Assembly (NCBI RefSeq): GCF_017161425.1
Contig: NZ_CP071057.1
Location: forward strand, 1,861,501 to 1,925,500
DNA: 64,000 nt
Reading direction: 5' to 3'
DNA from: Marinicauda algicola
GTDB lineage: Bacteria; Pseudomonadota; Alphaproteobacteria; Caulobacterales; Maricaulaceae
A program made the position numbers and the translations under genes. Of the stretch, positions 26,565 through 39,192 are shown piece after piece; within the stretch, counting starts at the first letter, position 1; every line of letters begins with the position of its first letter. The notes beneath the pieces are model-generated. The model made no database searches, was not told the origin of the DNA, and saw only the letters and a list, made by a program, of their open reading frames with translations.

Positions 26565-27836
26565 ATGAGCAAGCTTGTCGGTCGTCTGACCCTATTCGGC
26601 GCCCCCCTTCTGGTCGGCGCCCTCTTCATCGTCCTTTTCACGGTGCTCTTCGCCACGAAGCCCGAACCCGAGCGCGCCGAGGTAGAACCCCGTCCCTCCG
26701 CCGTCTTCGTCGCGCAGGCCGAGGCCGAGCCGGTCCAGCTCGTCGTGCGCACGCAGGGCGAGGTCCGTCCCCTGACGGAGATCGATCTCACCGCGCAGGT
26801 CGCGGGGCGGATCGACTACGTCGCGCCGAACTTCGTCCAGGGCGGCTTCTTCCGCGCCGGCGAGACGCTGGTGCGCCTGGAAGACGCCGATTACCGCCTG
26901 GCCGTGACCCGCGCCGAGGCGCTCGTCGCCCAGCGCCGCCAGCAGCTCACCCGCGAGGAGGCCGAGGCCGAACTCGCCGCCGAGGAATGGGAATCGCTGG
27001 GCGAAGGGGAGGCCTCCCCGCTCACCCTGCGCGTACCCCAGCTCGAAGAGGCGCGCGCCCAGCTCGCCGCGGCCGAGGCGAGCCTCGCCGAGGCGCGGCT
27101 CAACCTGTCGCGCACCCGAATCTCCGCCCCGTTCGACGGGCGCGTGCGCGCCAAGCTGGCCGATCTCGGCCAGTATGTCGGGCCGGGCACGCGCATCGGG
27201 CGCGTCTTCTCCACCGGCAAGGCGGAAATCCGCCTGCCGCTCAGCGATTCGGAGCTGGAAACGCTCGGCATGCCGCTCGCCTTCCAGGCCAGCGAGGAGG
27301 TCGACGGTCCGGACGTGACCCTGTCGGCGGTACTCGCCGGCGAACGCCGCGAGTGGCAGGGCGAGGTGGTGCGCACCGACAGCGCCATCGATCCCCAGAC
27401 CCGCACGCTCTACGCCATCGTCGAGGTGGACGATCCCTACGGGAGTGCCGCCGAGGCGGCCGGTGCGCCGCTTGCCATGGGCCTGTTCGTCGAGGCGGCG
27501 ATCGAGGGCCGCGCGATCGAGCGCGCCTATGTCCTGCCGCGCAGCGCGCTGCGCGGGGAGAACGAGATCTATGTCGCCAACCGCGACGGCACGCTCTCCA
27601 TCCGCACCGCCGAGGTGATCGACGCCAATTCCGACGAGGTCGTCCTGGCCTCGGGCGTTCAGGAGGGCGAGCACGTCGTGATCTCGCCCATCCGCGCCGC
27701 GGCGGAGGGCATGCGCATCACCCCGCTCGGCCCGGACGGCGAGCCGCTCGACGGCTTCGGCCCGAGCGAGCCCGAGGATGAGAGCCAATCCGACACCACC
27801 GGCGAAGACGCCGCCACCGTGGCGCGCGCGGGCTGA
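26565..27836 (+). CDS. RND efflux periplasmic adaptor (membrane fusion protein)
   Basis: A 423-residue membrane fusion protein. One N-terminal membrane anchor (about residues 9-30) is followed by the two halves of a lipoyl-like domain (EIDLTAQVAGRIDYV and RTRISAPFDGRVRAKLADL), an intervening coiled-coil hairpin rich in Glu and Ala, and beta-barrel/MP domains. It bridges the inner-membrane transporter to the outer-membrane duct. ATG at 26565 was taken over the TTG two codons earlier. The acidic C-terminal tail is longer than usual. Confidence 0.92.
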   Translation: MSKLVGRLTLFGAPLLVGALFIVLFTVLFATKPEPERAEVEPRPSAVFVAQAEAEPVQLVVRTQGEVRPLTEIDLTAQVAGRIDYVAPNFVQGGFFRAGETLVRLEDADYRLAVTRAEALVAQRRQQLTREEAEAELAAEEWESLGEGEASPLTLRVPQLEEARAQLAAAEASLAEARLNLSRTRISAPFDGRVRAKLADLGQYVGPGTRIGRVFSTGKAEIRLPLSDSELETLGMPLAFQASEEVDGPDVTLSAVLAGERREWQGEVVRTDSAIDPQTRTLYAIVEVDDPYGSAAEAAGAPLAMGLFVEAAIEGRAIERAYVLPRSALRGENEIYVANRDGTLSIRTAEVIDANSDEVVLASGVQEGEHVVISPIRAAAEGMRITPLGPDGEPLDGFGPSEPEDESQSDTTGEDAATVARAG

Positions 27837-27877
27837 GCCCGGCCGCGCACCCGAGCAAACGCGTCAAGGAGCACACC

Positions 27878-31096
<3,219 letters not shown>

Positions 31097-31107
31097 GCAT
31101 GACCTCG

Positions 31108-31144
31108 CCGGGGCGGGCATCTGCCCGCCCCGGACTCTTTCATT
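31108..31144 (+). terminator. Rho-independent terminator after the RND operon
   Basis: A long GC stem (CCGGGGCGGGCA / TGCCCGCCCCGG, 31108-31133) with a very short loop is followed by ACTCTTTCATTC. The T-run is interrupted, so strength is moderate. It closes the efflux operon before the first M13 peptidase. Confidence 0.65.
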
Positions 31145-31168
31145 CTTCATCCAGGGGAGGATACCCGA

Positions 31169-33202
31169 ATGAGACGCCTGCTGCTCACCACCACCATACT
31201 CAGCCTCGCCGGCACCGCGGCGTTCGCCCAGGATGCCGATCCGCGCTTCGGCACGTTCGGCTTCGATACTTCGGGCATGAATTCCGAGATCGATCCCGGC
31301 GACGACTTCTACCGCTATGCCAACGGCACGTGGCTCGAGACCACCGAGATCCCGGCCGACCGCTCCAATTTCGGCATGTTCACCGCGCTCTCCATCGAGG
31401 CCGACGAACAGGTCGAGGCGATCATCGAGGAAGCCGCTGCCGACGCGGCCCGGCCCGGCTCCAACGCACAGCTCGTCGGAGACCTGTTCAAGAGCTGGAT
31501 GGATGCCGAGACGATCAATGCGCGCGGCCTCGCGCCGGCCCGGCCCTATCTCGACGAGATCGCCTCGGTCGAGACCCACGACGCGGCGGCCGACCTGTTC
31601 GCCACGGTCCATTACGTCGCGCCCTGGTCGGCGGGTGTCCTGCCGGACCCGGCCGACACGACGCGCTACACCGTCTTCGTGAGCCAGTCCGGCCTCGGCA
31701 TGCCGGACCGCGACTATTACCTGAGCCAGGAGGAGCGCTTCGCCGAGTTCCGCGCCGCCTATCTCGACTATATCGCGCGCATTTTCGAACTCGCCGGCAT
31801 CGAGGACGGCGCCGCGAAGGCGCAGGCGATCCTCGACTTCGAGACCGCGATCGCCGAGGCGCACTGGACCCAGGAGCGCCAGCGCGACATCCAGCAGATC
31901 TACAACATGATGACCCCGGACGAGATTGCCGAGCTCGCCCCCGGCCTCGACATGATCGACGGCTTCGAGCGCCTCGGCCTGGGCGGGCTGGACGCATATC
32001 TCGTCGCCACCCCCTCCGCGATCGGGCAAAGCGCGGAGATCTTCCGCAATACCGATCTCGACACGGTCAAGGCGTGGATGAGCTTCCACTTCCTGTCCGA
32101 CCGGGCATCCTGGCTCGGCGACGCCTTCGACCAGGCGAGCTTCGACTTCTTCTCGACGACACTGAACGGCATCGAGGAGCAGCGCCCGCGCAGCGAACGC
32201 GGCGCGGAGCTGATCGGCAACGCGCTCGGTCACGCGGTCGGCCAGATCTATGTCGAGCGCCATTTCCCGCCCTCGTCCAAGGCCCAGATGGAGGGGCTGG
32301 TCTCCAATCTCCTCACGGCGTTCGAGGACCGGCTGAACAATCTCGACTGGATGGACGAGGCGACGCGCGAGCAGGCCCTGCTGAAGCTCTCCACCTTCGA
32401 GCCGCGCATCGGCTATCCGGAGAAGTGGGACGAGTATGACGGGCTGGAGATCGCGGCCGACGACTATTTCGGCAACCGGATGCGGATGAACGAGTTCTTC
32501 TGGGCCGAGCAGCTGGAAGACCTCGCCGGCCCGGTGGACCGGCGCGAATGGAGCTGGCCGCCTCAGATCGTCAATGCCAGCTACAACCCGTTGCTGAACC
32601 AGATCACCTTCCCGGCCGGCATCCTGCAGGCGCCGTTCTTCGATCCGGCCGCCGACCCGGCGATCAATTACGGCGCCATCGGCGCGGTGATCGGCCACGA
32701 GATCGGCCACGGCTTCGACGACCAGGGCCGGCGCTTCGACCATGAAGGCCGCATCCGGGACTGGTGGACCGAAGAGACCAATGCCCGCTTCGAGGAGAAG
32801 GCGGCCGAGTTCGGCGAGCAGTACGCCCGGTACTGCCCGATCGAAGGCCAGTGCGTGAACCCGAACCTCACCATGGGCGAGAATATCGGCGATCTCGGGG
32901 GCATGGAGATGGCCTACTCGGCCTGGCGCGACTTTGCCGACGCCAATTACGAGAACGGCGAGGCGCCGGTGATCGACGGCTTCACCGGCGATCAGCGCTT
33001 CTTCCTGGCCTGGGCCCAGGTCTGGCGGCGCCTCTACCGCGAGGACAATCTGCGCCAGCGCCTGATCACCGACCCGCACAGCCCGAGCGAATACCGCACG
33101 AACGGCATCGTGCGGAACATGGATGCCTGGTACGCCGCCTTCGACGTGGAGGAAGGCGATGCGCTCTACCTGCCGCCGGAAGCGCGAGTCTCCATCTGGT
33201 AG
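31169..33202 (+). CDS. M13-family zinc metallopeptidase (PepO/neprilysin-like), copy 1
   Basis: A 677-residue exported M13 endopeptidase. The signal peptide ends at AAFAQ. The N-terminal M13 domain (PRFGTFGFDTSGMNSEIDPG onward) is followed by the catalytic domain with the zinc motif HEIGH inside VIGHEIGHGFDDQGR and the third ligand Glu in MGENIGDLGG. The conserved NASYNP precedes the zinc site. It would cleave peptides in the periplasm or outside. The ATG follows GGGGAGG. A close paralogue lies directly downstream. Confidence 0.94.
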   Translation: MRRLLLTTTILSLAGTAAFAQDADPRFGTFGFDTSGMNSEIDPGDDFYRYANGTWLETTEIPADRSNFGMFTALSIEADEQVEAIIEEAAADAARPGSNAQLVGDLFKSWMDAETINARGLAPARPYLDEIASVETHDAAADLFATVHYVAPWSAGVLPDPADTTRYTVFVSQSGLGMPDRDYYLSQEERFAEFRAAYLDYIARIFELAGIEDGAAKAQAILDFETAIAEAHWTQERQRDIQQIYNMMTPDEIAELAPGLDMIDGFERLGLGGLDAYLVATPSAIGQSAEIFRNTDLDTVKAWMSFHFLSDRASWLGDAFDQASFDFFSTTLNGIEEQRPRSERGAELIGNALGHAVGQIYVERHFPPSSKAQMEGLVSNLLTAFEDRLNNLDWMDEATREQALLKLSTFEPRIGYPEKWDEYDGLEIAADDYFGNRMRMNEFFWAEQLEDLAGPVDRREWSWPPQIVNASYNPLLNQITFPAGILQAPFFDPAADPAINYGAIGAVIGHEIGHGFDDQGRRFDHEGRIRDWWTEETNARFEEKAAEFGEQYARYCPIEGQCVNPNLTMGENIGDLGGMEMAYSAWRDFADANYENGEAPVIDGFTGDQRFFLAWAQVWRRLYREDNLRQRLITDPHSPSEYRTNGIVRNMDAWYAAFDVEEGDALYLPPEARVSIW

Positions 33203-33238
33203 AGCGTTAGTGCAGCCGCCCCGCGGGGTGGCGGCATC

Positions 33239-33280
33239 AAGGCCGGATGCGGCGCGCCCCTTGCCGCATCCGGCCTTTTT
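33239..33280 (+). terminator. Rho-independent terminator after M13 peptidase copy 1
   Basis: A 15-bp perfect stem (AAGGCCGGATGCGGC / GCCGCATCCGGCCTT) with a 9-nt loop is followed by TTT then CG. Strong; it separates the two tandem peptidase genes into different transcripts. Confidence 0.9.
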
Positions 33281-33391
33281 CGTTGCTCACGGGCAGGCTT
33301 GCACCGGGCCGAAGGCCCGCTAGTCTCACCCCCGACATCGCGCCATGGCAGGGGGTCGTGAGCGCCAACGGGATAGTTCGAGGAGACGACC

Positions 33392-35473
33392 ATGAGACAT
33401 CTCTTGCTGAGCGGTGCCGCGCTCATCGCATTGGCCGCCTGCGGCGCGCCCGAGCCGGGCAACGGCACGGCTGGGGGAACCGAGCAGGCCGCCACCGAGA
33501 CCGCCGCCGCCGAGCCGCGGTTCGGCACGTTCGGCTTCGACACTGCCGGGATGAACGCCGAGATCGCGCCGGGCGACGATTTCAACCGGTATGCCAATGG
33601 CGGTTGGCTGGCGTCGACCGAGATCCCGGCCGACCGCTCGAGCTATGGCATGTTCACCCTGCTCTCGCTCGAGGCAGAGGACCAGGTCGAGGCGATCATC
33701 ACCGAGGCCCAGGCCGCGGCCGGCGAACCCGGTTCGAATACCCAGCTGGTGGGCGATCTGTACCAGAGCTGGATGAATGCCGACGCGATCGAGGCGGCCG
33801 GCCTAGAACCGGTCCGTCCCTTCCTCGAGGAGATCGCTGCCATCGAGACGCTCGCGGACGCCGCGGCGCTGTTCAACTCGGTCCACCATCAGAGCCCGTA
33901 CGGCTTCGCGGTCTGGGCCGACCCGGCCAATCCGGACGTCAACGCGCTGCGCCTGTTCCAGGGCGGGCTCGGCATGCCGAACCGCGACTACTACCTCTCC
34001 GAGGACGCGCGCTTCGTCGAGTATCGCGACGCCTATCGCGACTATATCGTCACGATCCACGAACTCGCCGGCATCGAAGACGCCGAGGCCAAGGCCGACG
34101 CCATCCTCGCGCTGGAGACCCGCATCGCGGAAGCCCACTGGACACGCGAACGCTCGCGCGAGGTGACCGAGACCTACAATCCGATGAGCGTCGCCGATCT
34201 CGCCGCCCTGGCGCCGAGCTTCCATTTCGAGGAAGGCATGGACGCGCTGGGCCTCGATGTCGAGGAGGTCATCGTCATCCAGCCGAGCGCGATCGAGGCG
34301 ACCTCGCAGATCTTCGCCGAGACCGACATCGCGACGATCCGCGACTACATGGCCTTCCACTTCATCAACGACCGGACCGACTGGCTGCCATCCGCCTTCG
34401 ACGAGGCGAGCTTCGACTTCTTCGGGCGCACGCTGCGCGGCCAGGAAGAGCAGCGCCCGCGCAACAAGCGCGGCGTGAACCTGGTCGGCGGCGCGCTCGG
34501 CCACGCGGTCGGGCAGATCTATGTCGAGCGCCACTTCCCGCCGAGCTCGAAGGCGCAGATGGAAGGCCTGGTCGACAATCTCATCACCGCCTTCCGCGGC
34601 CGGCTCGAGACGCTGGAATGGATGGACGAGGAGACCCGGACCGAGGCGCTCGAGAAGCTCTCCACCTTCGAGCCGCGCATCGGCTACCCGGAGATCTGGG
34701 ACGAGTATGACGGGCTGGAGATCTCGGCCGACGACTATTTCGGCAACCGCATCCGGATGGCCGAGTGGGCCTGGAACGAGCAGCTGGAAGACCTCGCCGA
34801 GCCGGTCGACCCGCGCGAGTGGAGCTGGCCGCCGCAGATCGTCAATGCGAGCTACAACCCGCTGCAGAACCAGATCACCTTCCCGGCCGGCATCCTGCAG
34901 GCGCCCTTCTTCGATCCCGACGCCGACCCGGCGATCAACTACGGCGCCATCGGCGCGGTGATCGGCCACGAGATCGGCCACGGCTTCGACGACCAGGGCC
35001 GGCGCTACGACGCCGAGGGCCGCCTGCGCGACTGGTGGACGGCCGAGACCAACGAGCGCTTCATCGAGCGCTCCGACGGGCTCGTCGCGCAGTACAACGA
35101 GTTCTGCCCGTTCGAGGAGCTGTGCGTGAACGGCCGCCTCGCGCTGGGCGAAAATATCGGCGATCTCGGCGGCATGCAGATGGCCTACACGGCCTATCGC
35201 AACTATGTCGAGGCCAATTACGAAGGCGGCGAAGCGCCGGTCATCGACGGCTTCACCGGCGACCAGCGCTTCTTCCTGGCCTGGGCCCAGGTCTGGCGGA
35301 TCATGTACCGCGACGACGCCTTGCGCGCGCAGCTGGTCAACGGTCCCCACTCGCCGGGCATGTACCGGATCAACGGCGTCGTTCGAAACATCGACGCCTG
35401 GTACGACGCGTTCGGCGTGACCGAGGAGCACGCGCTCTACATCGCGCCGGAGGACCGGGTCTCGATCTGGTAG
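33392..35473 (+). CDS. M13-family zinc metallopeptidase lipoprotein, copy 2
   Basis: A 693-residue paralogue of the preceding gene. It has a lipobox (LAACGA, Cys17), so it is a lipoprotein, and a Gly/Thr/Ala/Glu-rich linker before the M13 fold. The zinc motif VIGHEIGHGFDDQGR, the third ligand in LGENIGDLGG and NASYNP are all present. Long stretches match copy 1, for example GQIYVERHFPPSSKAQMEGL and the run around the zinc site. The two genes are a tandem duplication that diverged in anchoring: soluble/periplasmic against lipid-anchored. Separate promoters are implied by the terminator between them. Confidence 0.94.
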   Translation: MRHLLLSGAALIALAACGAPEPGNGTAGGTEQAATETAAAEPRFGTFGFDTAGMNAEIAPGDDFNRYANGGWLASTEIPADRSSYGMFTLLSLEAEDQVEAIITEAQAAAGEPGSNTQLVGDLYQSWMNADAIEAAGLEPVRPFLEEIAAIETLADAAALFNSVHHQSPYGFAVWADPANPDVNALRLFQGGLGMPNRDYYLSEDARFVEYRDAYRDYIVTIHELAGIEDAEAKADAILALETRIAEAHWTRERSREVTETYNPMSVADLAALAPSFHFEEGMDALGLDVEEVIVIQPSAIEATSQIFAETDIATIRDYMAFHFINDRTDWLPSAFDEASFDFFGRTLRGQEEQRPRNKRGVNLVGGALGHAVGQIYVERHFPPSSKAQMEGLVDNLITAFRGRLETLEWMDEETRTEALEKLSTFEPRIGYPEIWDEYDGLEISADDYFGNRIRMAEWAWNEQLEDLAEPVDPREWSWPPQIVNASYNPLQNQITFPAGILQAPFFDPDADPAINYGAIGAVIGHEIGHGFDDQGRRYDAEGRLRDWWTAETNERFIERSDGLVAQYNEFCPFEELCVNGRLALGENIGDLGGMQMAYTAYRNYVEANYEGGEAPVIDGFTGDQRFFLAWAQVWRIMYRDDALRAQLVNGPHSPGMYRINGVVRNIDAWYDAFGVTEEHALYIAPEDRVSIW

Positions 35474-35491
35474 GCCTGCGGCCCTGAACCG

Positions 35492-35524
35492 AAGCCGGGT
35501 CCGGAACGGACCCGGCTTTTTTCT
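35492..35524 (+). terminator. Rho-independent terminator after M13 peptidase copy 2
   Basis: A perfect 12-bp stem (AAGCCGGGTCCG / CGGACCCGGCTT) with a GAA loop is followed by TTTTCTTG. Confidence 0.9.
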
Positions 35525-35609
35525 TGTCCTGCTGCAGCCCGACTGCATCCGGCACCGCGATCCGCAGCATCGATCTGCAGACTGCGCCGGTCCCCACAAG
35601 GAGAACCCG

Positions 35610-37283
35610 ATGAAGACGATCGCCCTGTCCGCCGCCCTGCTGGCTCTGGCCCCGGGCGTGGCCCTCGCCCAGAACGCACCGTCCGAGACCTGGCGGGCCG
35701 ATGCCGCCCGCCTCCTCGACGAGGCCTATCCGGCCGACGGCCCCGGTGCGGCGGTGATCGTCACGCACGGCGGAGAGACCGTTTTCGCCGCTGGCCAGGG
35801 CCTTGCCGATCTGGAGACCGGCCGCGAGATCACGCCGGACACCGTCTTCCGGCTCGGCTCGATCACCAAGCAGTTCGCCGCTGCCCTCATCCTGCAACTC
35901 GCCGAGGAAGGGGCCCTCTCACTGGACGACACGGTGTCGGATCATCTGCCGGACTTCCCCGAGCCCGGCGCGAGCGCCACGGTGCGTCAGCTTCTGAACC
36001 ACACGGTGGGCATCCAGTCCTACACGAACATTCCCGGCTGGATGGTGGAGGAGAACACCAACCGTCCCTACACGACCGACGAGATGATCGCCGTCTTCGC
36101 CGACCTGCCCGCCCCGTCCGCGCCCGGCGAGGCCTGGGCCTACAACAACTCGGGCTATGTCCTCGTCGGCGCCGTGATCGAGGCGGTGACCGGAAAGCCC
36201 TGGCATGAGGCGGTGGCGGAGCGCTTCGCCGAACCGCTCGGTCTCGACACCCTGCGCTATGGCGAGGAAGAAGACGAGATCGCCGCGATGGCCGAGGGGT
36301 ACACCCGGGGCGAGGACGGCGTCCGGCCCGCGCAGAGGATCCACATGAGCGTGCCCCATGCCGCCGGCGCGCTCGTCGGCTCGGTCGAGGACGTCGCCGC
36401 CTGGTCGCACGCCCTGCACGGGGGCGAGATCATCGGCGAGGTGAGCTATGCGCAAATGATCGCGCCGACCGAGCTTCCCGGCGGCGAGGTGGTCGATTAC
36501 GGCTTCGGCATCGCGCCGACCGAAGTCCGCGGGCGCGACGCGGTCGGCCATGGCGGCGGGATATTCGGCTTCAGCACCGACAGCATCTACGTGCCCGAGG
36601 CCGATCTCTTCGTCGCCGTCTTCGCCAATTCCGACAGCCCGCAGACCGGACCGGGCGTGATGATGCGCCGGCTGGCCGGTCTTGCCCTGGGCGACCCCTA
36701 TCCGAGCTTCGAGGCGGCCGACATCCCGGCGGAAGCCTTCGAGGCCATGTTCGGCGTCTACACGATCGAGGGCGAGGCGGGCACGCGGCAGTTCTTCGCG
36801 CGCGATGGCCAGCTCTACACGCTGCGCTCGGGCGGATCGCGCAGCGAGGTTTTCCCGGCCGACGGCGACCGCTTCTTCTACGGACCCGACAGCCTGACCT
36901 GGTTCCGGATCGAACGGGCCGGGGACGGCGCCCACGTCATGCTGATGCATCAGAGCGGCGCGGTCGAGGCCGAGCGGGCGGTGCGTACCGGACCGGTCCC
37001 GGACGAACCCGAAACGGTCGATGTCGCCTGGGAGACGCTGGAGCGCTATCTCGGCCAGTATGCGCTCGGCGGCGCGGTCGTCACGATCGCCCCCGGCGAG
37101 GATGGCAGCCTGACCACGCAGCTGACCGGCCAGCCCGCCCTGCCCATCCGGGCCCTGAGCGAGACCGAGTTCAGCGTCGAGGGGGTGGACGCGCGCATTG
37201 TCTTCACGCTCGAGGACGGAAGGGTTCCGGCGCTGACCATCCACCAGGCCGGGCGGGAGATGCGCGCCGAGCACATGGAATAG
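35610..37283 (+). CDS. Secreted serine hydrolase, class C beta-lactamase-related
   Basis: A 557-residue exported protein (signal peptide to about ALAQ). The N-terminal 350 residues are a class C beta-lactamase/DD-peptidase fold: SxxK is GSITK at 84-87, the tyrosine motif YNN is at 178-180, and the third motif is HGGG in GHGGGIFGF. A C-terminal domain of about 180 residues, rich in beta strands, follows; it resembles the DUF3471-like or lipocalin-like tails of such hydrolases. It is probably an esterase or D-amino peptidase rather than an antibiotic-resistance enzyme. ATG at 35610 follows AAGGAGAA. Confidence 0.88.
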   Translation: MKTIALSAALLALAPGVALAQNAPSETWRADAARLLDEAYPADGPGAAVIVTHGGETVFAAGQGLADLETGREITPDTVFRLGSITKQFAAALILQLAEEGALSLDDTVSDHLPDFPEPGASATVRQLLNHTVGIQSYTNIPGWMVEENTNRPYTTDEMIAVFADLPAPSAPGEAWAYNNSGYVLVGAVIEAVTGKPWHEAVAERFAEPLGLDTLRYGEEEDEIAAMAEGYTRGEDGVRPAQRIHMSVPHAAGALVGSVEDVAAWSHALHGGEIIGEVSYAQMIAPTELPGGEVVDYGFGIAPTEVRGRDAVGHGGGIFGFSTDSIYVPEADLFVAVFANSDSPQTGPGVMMRRLAGLALGDPYPSFEAADIPAEAFEAMFGVYTIEGEAGTRQFFARDGQLYTLRSGGSRSEVFPADGDRFFYGPDSLTWFRIERAGDGAHVMLMHQSGAVEAERAVRTGPVPDEPETVDVAWETLERYLGQYALGGAVVTIAPGEDGSLTTQLTGQPALPIRALSETEFSVEGVDARIVFTLEDGRVPALTIHQAGREMRAEHME

Positions 37284-37321
37284 CTCCGCGACCGCCGGTC
37301 GGCTGGCCGGCGGCGCTCTGT

Positions 37322-38152
37322 TCAGATCCCAGGCTCGCCGGGATGCTCGGGGACGATCTCGGCTTCCTTGCGGGTGAGGTGGCGGCGTTCGTACTGCTTG
37401 AACCCGCCTTCCTCGTTCGCGACATAGATATCCATGACGAAATGGTCTTCCTCCGCGGTGAGGAGGTTGAAGCCCGCCGGCTCGTCGCGGGTGCGGATGG
37501 AGAAGGCCGTCGAGGCCGAAACGAACCAGCACACGTGGTCGCCATGGCGCTCGGACAGGGCGAAGACCTGGTGCATGTGCCCCGTCAGGACGAGATGGGC
37601 CCCGCCCCTGATGAAGATGTCGGCCGCCTCCTCGCCGAACCGGGTCTTGGCCCGTCCGGTCATGCCGCCGGGCGCGACCAGCGGATGGTGGCACACCACG
37701 ACCTTGAGCTGGCCCTGCGGCGAGTTGCTCTCGAGCCGCCCGGCGATCTCGCGCGCCTGGTCGGGCCGGGCCTTGCCCAGCGACCAGTCGAGGCGCCATT
37801 GCGCGCCCCGGCTGGTCTCCAGGCTCTCGATCGCGACGTCGTCGTCGGCATAGCTGCCGGTGATCGTGTCGCCCATGCGCCGCCGGAATCGCCGCCAGGG
37901 CGAGACCAGGCGCGAGAACATGTTGGCGTAGGGCACGTCGTGATTGCCCGGCGAGGCGACCACCGGCGCGTCGAAGCGGTCGAACAGCTCGCGCGCGGCC
38001 GCGAACTCGCGCCGGCGCCCGAAGGTCGTCAGGTCGCCGGAGGCGACGACGACATCGGGCCTGAGTTCCTGCTCCTTCTCGGCCAGCGCCTCGACGAGAC
38101 GCTCGTCCTCCCGGCCGAAATGCAGGTCGGCGATATGCATGATCTTCGTCAT
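37322..38152 (-). CDS. Metallophosphoesterase
   Basis: A 276-residue calcineurin-like phosphoesterase. The five metal motifs are present: DLHFG, GDLTTFG, GNHD, CHHP and GHMHQ. There is no signal peptide, so it acts in the cytoplasm; similar proteins hydrolyse phosphodiesters such as cyclic nucleotides or UDP-sugars, but this substrate is unknown. It lies 3 bp downstream of the lipid kinase gene and is presumably co-transcribed with it, which hints at lipid or phosphodiester metabolism. Confidence 0.88.
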   Translation of the reverse strand: MTKIMHIADLHFGREDERLVEALAEKEQELRPDVVVASGDLTTFGRRREFAAARELFDRFDAPVVASPGNHDVPYANMFSRLVSPWRRFRRRMGDTITGSYADDDVAIESLETSRGAQWRLDWSLGKARPDQAREIAGRLESNSPQGQLKVVVCHHPLVAPGGMTGRAKTRFGEEAADIFIRGGAHLVLTGHMHQVFALSERHGDHVCWFVSASTAFSIRTRDEPAGFNLLTAEEDHFVMDIYVANEEGGFKQYERRHLTRKEAEIVPEHPGEPGI

Positions 38153-38155
38153 CGC

Positions 38156-39052
38156 TCATCCGTTCGCGGTGAGGAAACACACGGCTTCCGGTTTCAGGGT
38201 GAATTCGGCCGGCGAGTCCATGTGGAAGGGTTCGCCGTCGAGCATGACGGCGAGGCGGTCGCGCCCCTCCACCTTCAAGCGCCCGACCCAGCGCGCGTCG
38301 ATGCGCGGATGGTCGCGCCACTGCGCCATCAGGGCGCGCACGCCGAGGGCGGCGGCTTCACGCACATGGCGCGGATCGGCCGCGACCACCTCGAGCTTGG
38401 CCTTGCCGGGCTCGGAGCGATCGGCGCCGAACATGGTCGTCACCCCGCCCGGCGCCAGCAGCACGGCGCGGCTCTTCGTGTAGCGCCGATCCTCGCCGTC
38501 CGCGTAGAGGCTCAGCCGCGTCGAGAAGAGCGACTCGAAGCCGGCCCGGACCTGGCGAACGGTCTTGCCGAAACTGCGCAGGAGCCCGTCCGAGCGAACC
38601 GTCTCGCGCGCCTCGGCGAAGCGGGTCAGGAAGCCGACCGAGGCGGAGACGAAGAACAGCTTTCCATCGACCTCGCCGGCATGCAGGCGCACCTCGTCAT
38701 ATCCGCCCGCCTGGCGCAGCACGCTGTAGGCGTCGCGATCGCCGTAGAGCCGGCGCGGCAGGAAGTTGGCGGTGCCCAGCGGCAAGGGGATCACGCGGCA
38801 GGACAGGCCCCGCTTGGCCAGCGTCTCGCACACGGCGCGGGCCGTGCCGTCCCCGCCGGCGATGGCGAGATAGTCCGGCCGCTCGCGGCAGGAATGCAGG
38901 ACCGTCTCCTCGAACTCGCCGTCGATCGTGCGCACCTCGATCGTGTCGACCCAGCCCGCGGCGTCCTTCAGGCGCGCGATGAATCCGGCCTCCGGCTGCG
39001 CCGGCACCGATCCCGCCCCCGGATTTATCAGCAAGACCATGGATGTCGTCAT
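38156..39052 (-). CDS. Diacylglycerol kinase-family lipid kinase
   Basis: A 298-residue member of the DAGK catalytic family (YegS/DgkB-like). It shows LLINPGAGS near the N-terminus and the nucleotide-binding motif GGDGTARAV, then a beta-rich C-terminal domain. It would phosphorylate a lipid alcohol at the membrane face. ATG at 39052 was chosen because the fold starts there; the longer frame extends 29 codons back through the upstream region. Divergent from the phoA-like gene and grouped with the metallophosphoesterase. Confidence 0.85.
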   Translation of the reverse strand: MTTSMVLLINPGAGSVPAQPEAGFIARLKDAAGWVDTIEVRTIDGEFEETVLHSCRERPDYLAIAGGDGTARAVCETLAKRGLSCRVIPLPLGTANFLPRRLYGDRDAYSVLRQAGGYDEVRLHAGEVDGKLFFVSASVGFLTRFAEARETVRSDGLLRSFGKTVRQVRAGFESLFSTRLSLYADGEDRRYTKSRAVLLAPGGVTTMFGADRSEPGKAKLEVVAADPRHVREAAALGVRALMAQWRDHPRIDARWVGRLKVEGRDRLAVMLDGEPFHMDSPAEFTLKPEAVCFLTANG

Positions 39053-39132
39053 GGCCGAATAACGAATCCTCCCTGCCGATCGATCCTCGGCAGCGTTCCA
39101 AGCGGTGACCGGCGCGCCATGAATGTGTGCAA

Positions 39133-39150
39133 GCGTCACATTTTTCGGCT
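39133..39150 (+). promoter_or_regulatory. Candidate Pho-box-like site upstream of the alkaline phosphatase gene
   Basis: GCGTCAC-ATTT-TTCGGCT, 43 bp before the phosphatase ATG. It shares GTCAC-ATTT with the site before phoR and GTCAY-ATTT with the last pstC half-site. One site with a poor second half, so tentative. Confidence 0.3.
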
Positions 39151-39192
39151 ATGGGGCCAAGGCGAGCCCCCGCAACGATCCGAGGTCCCTTC

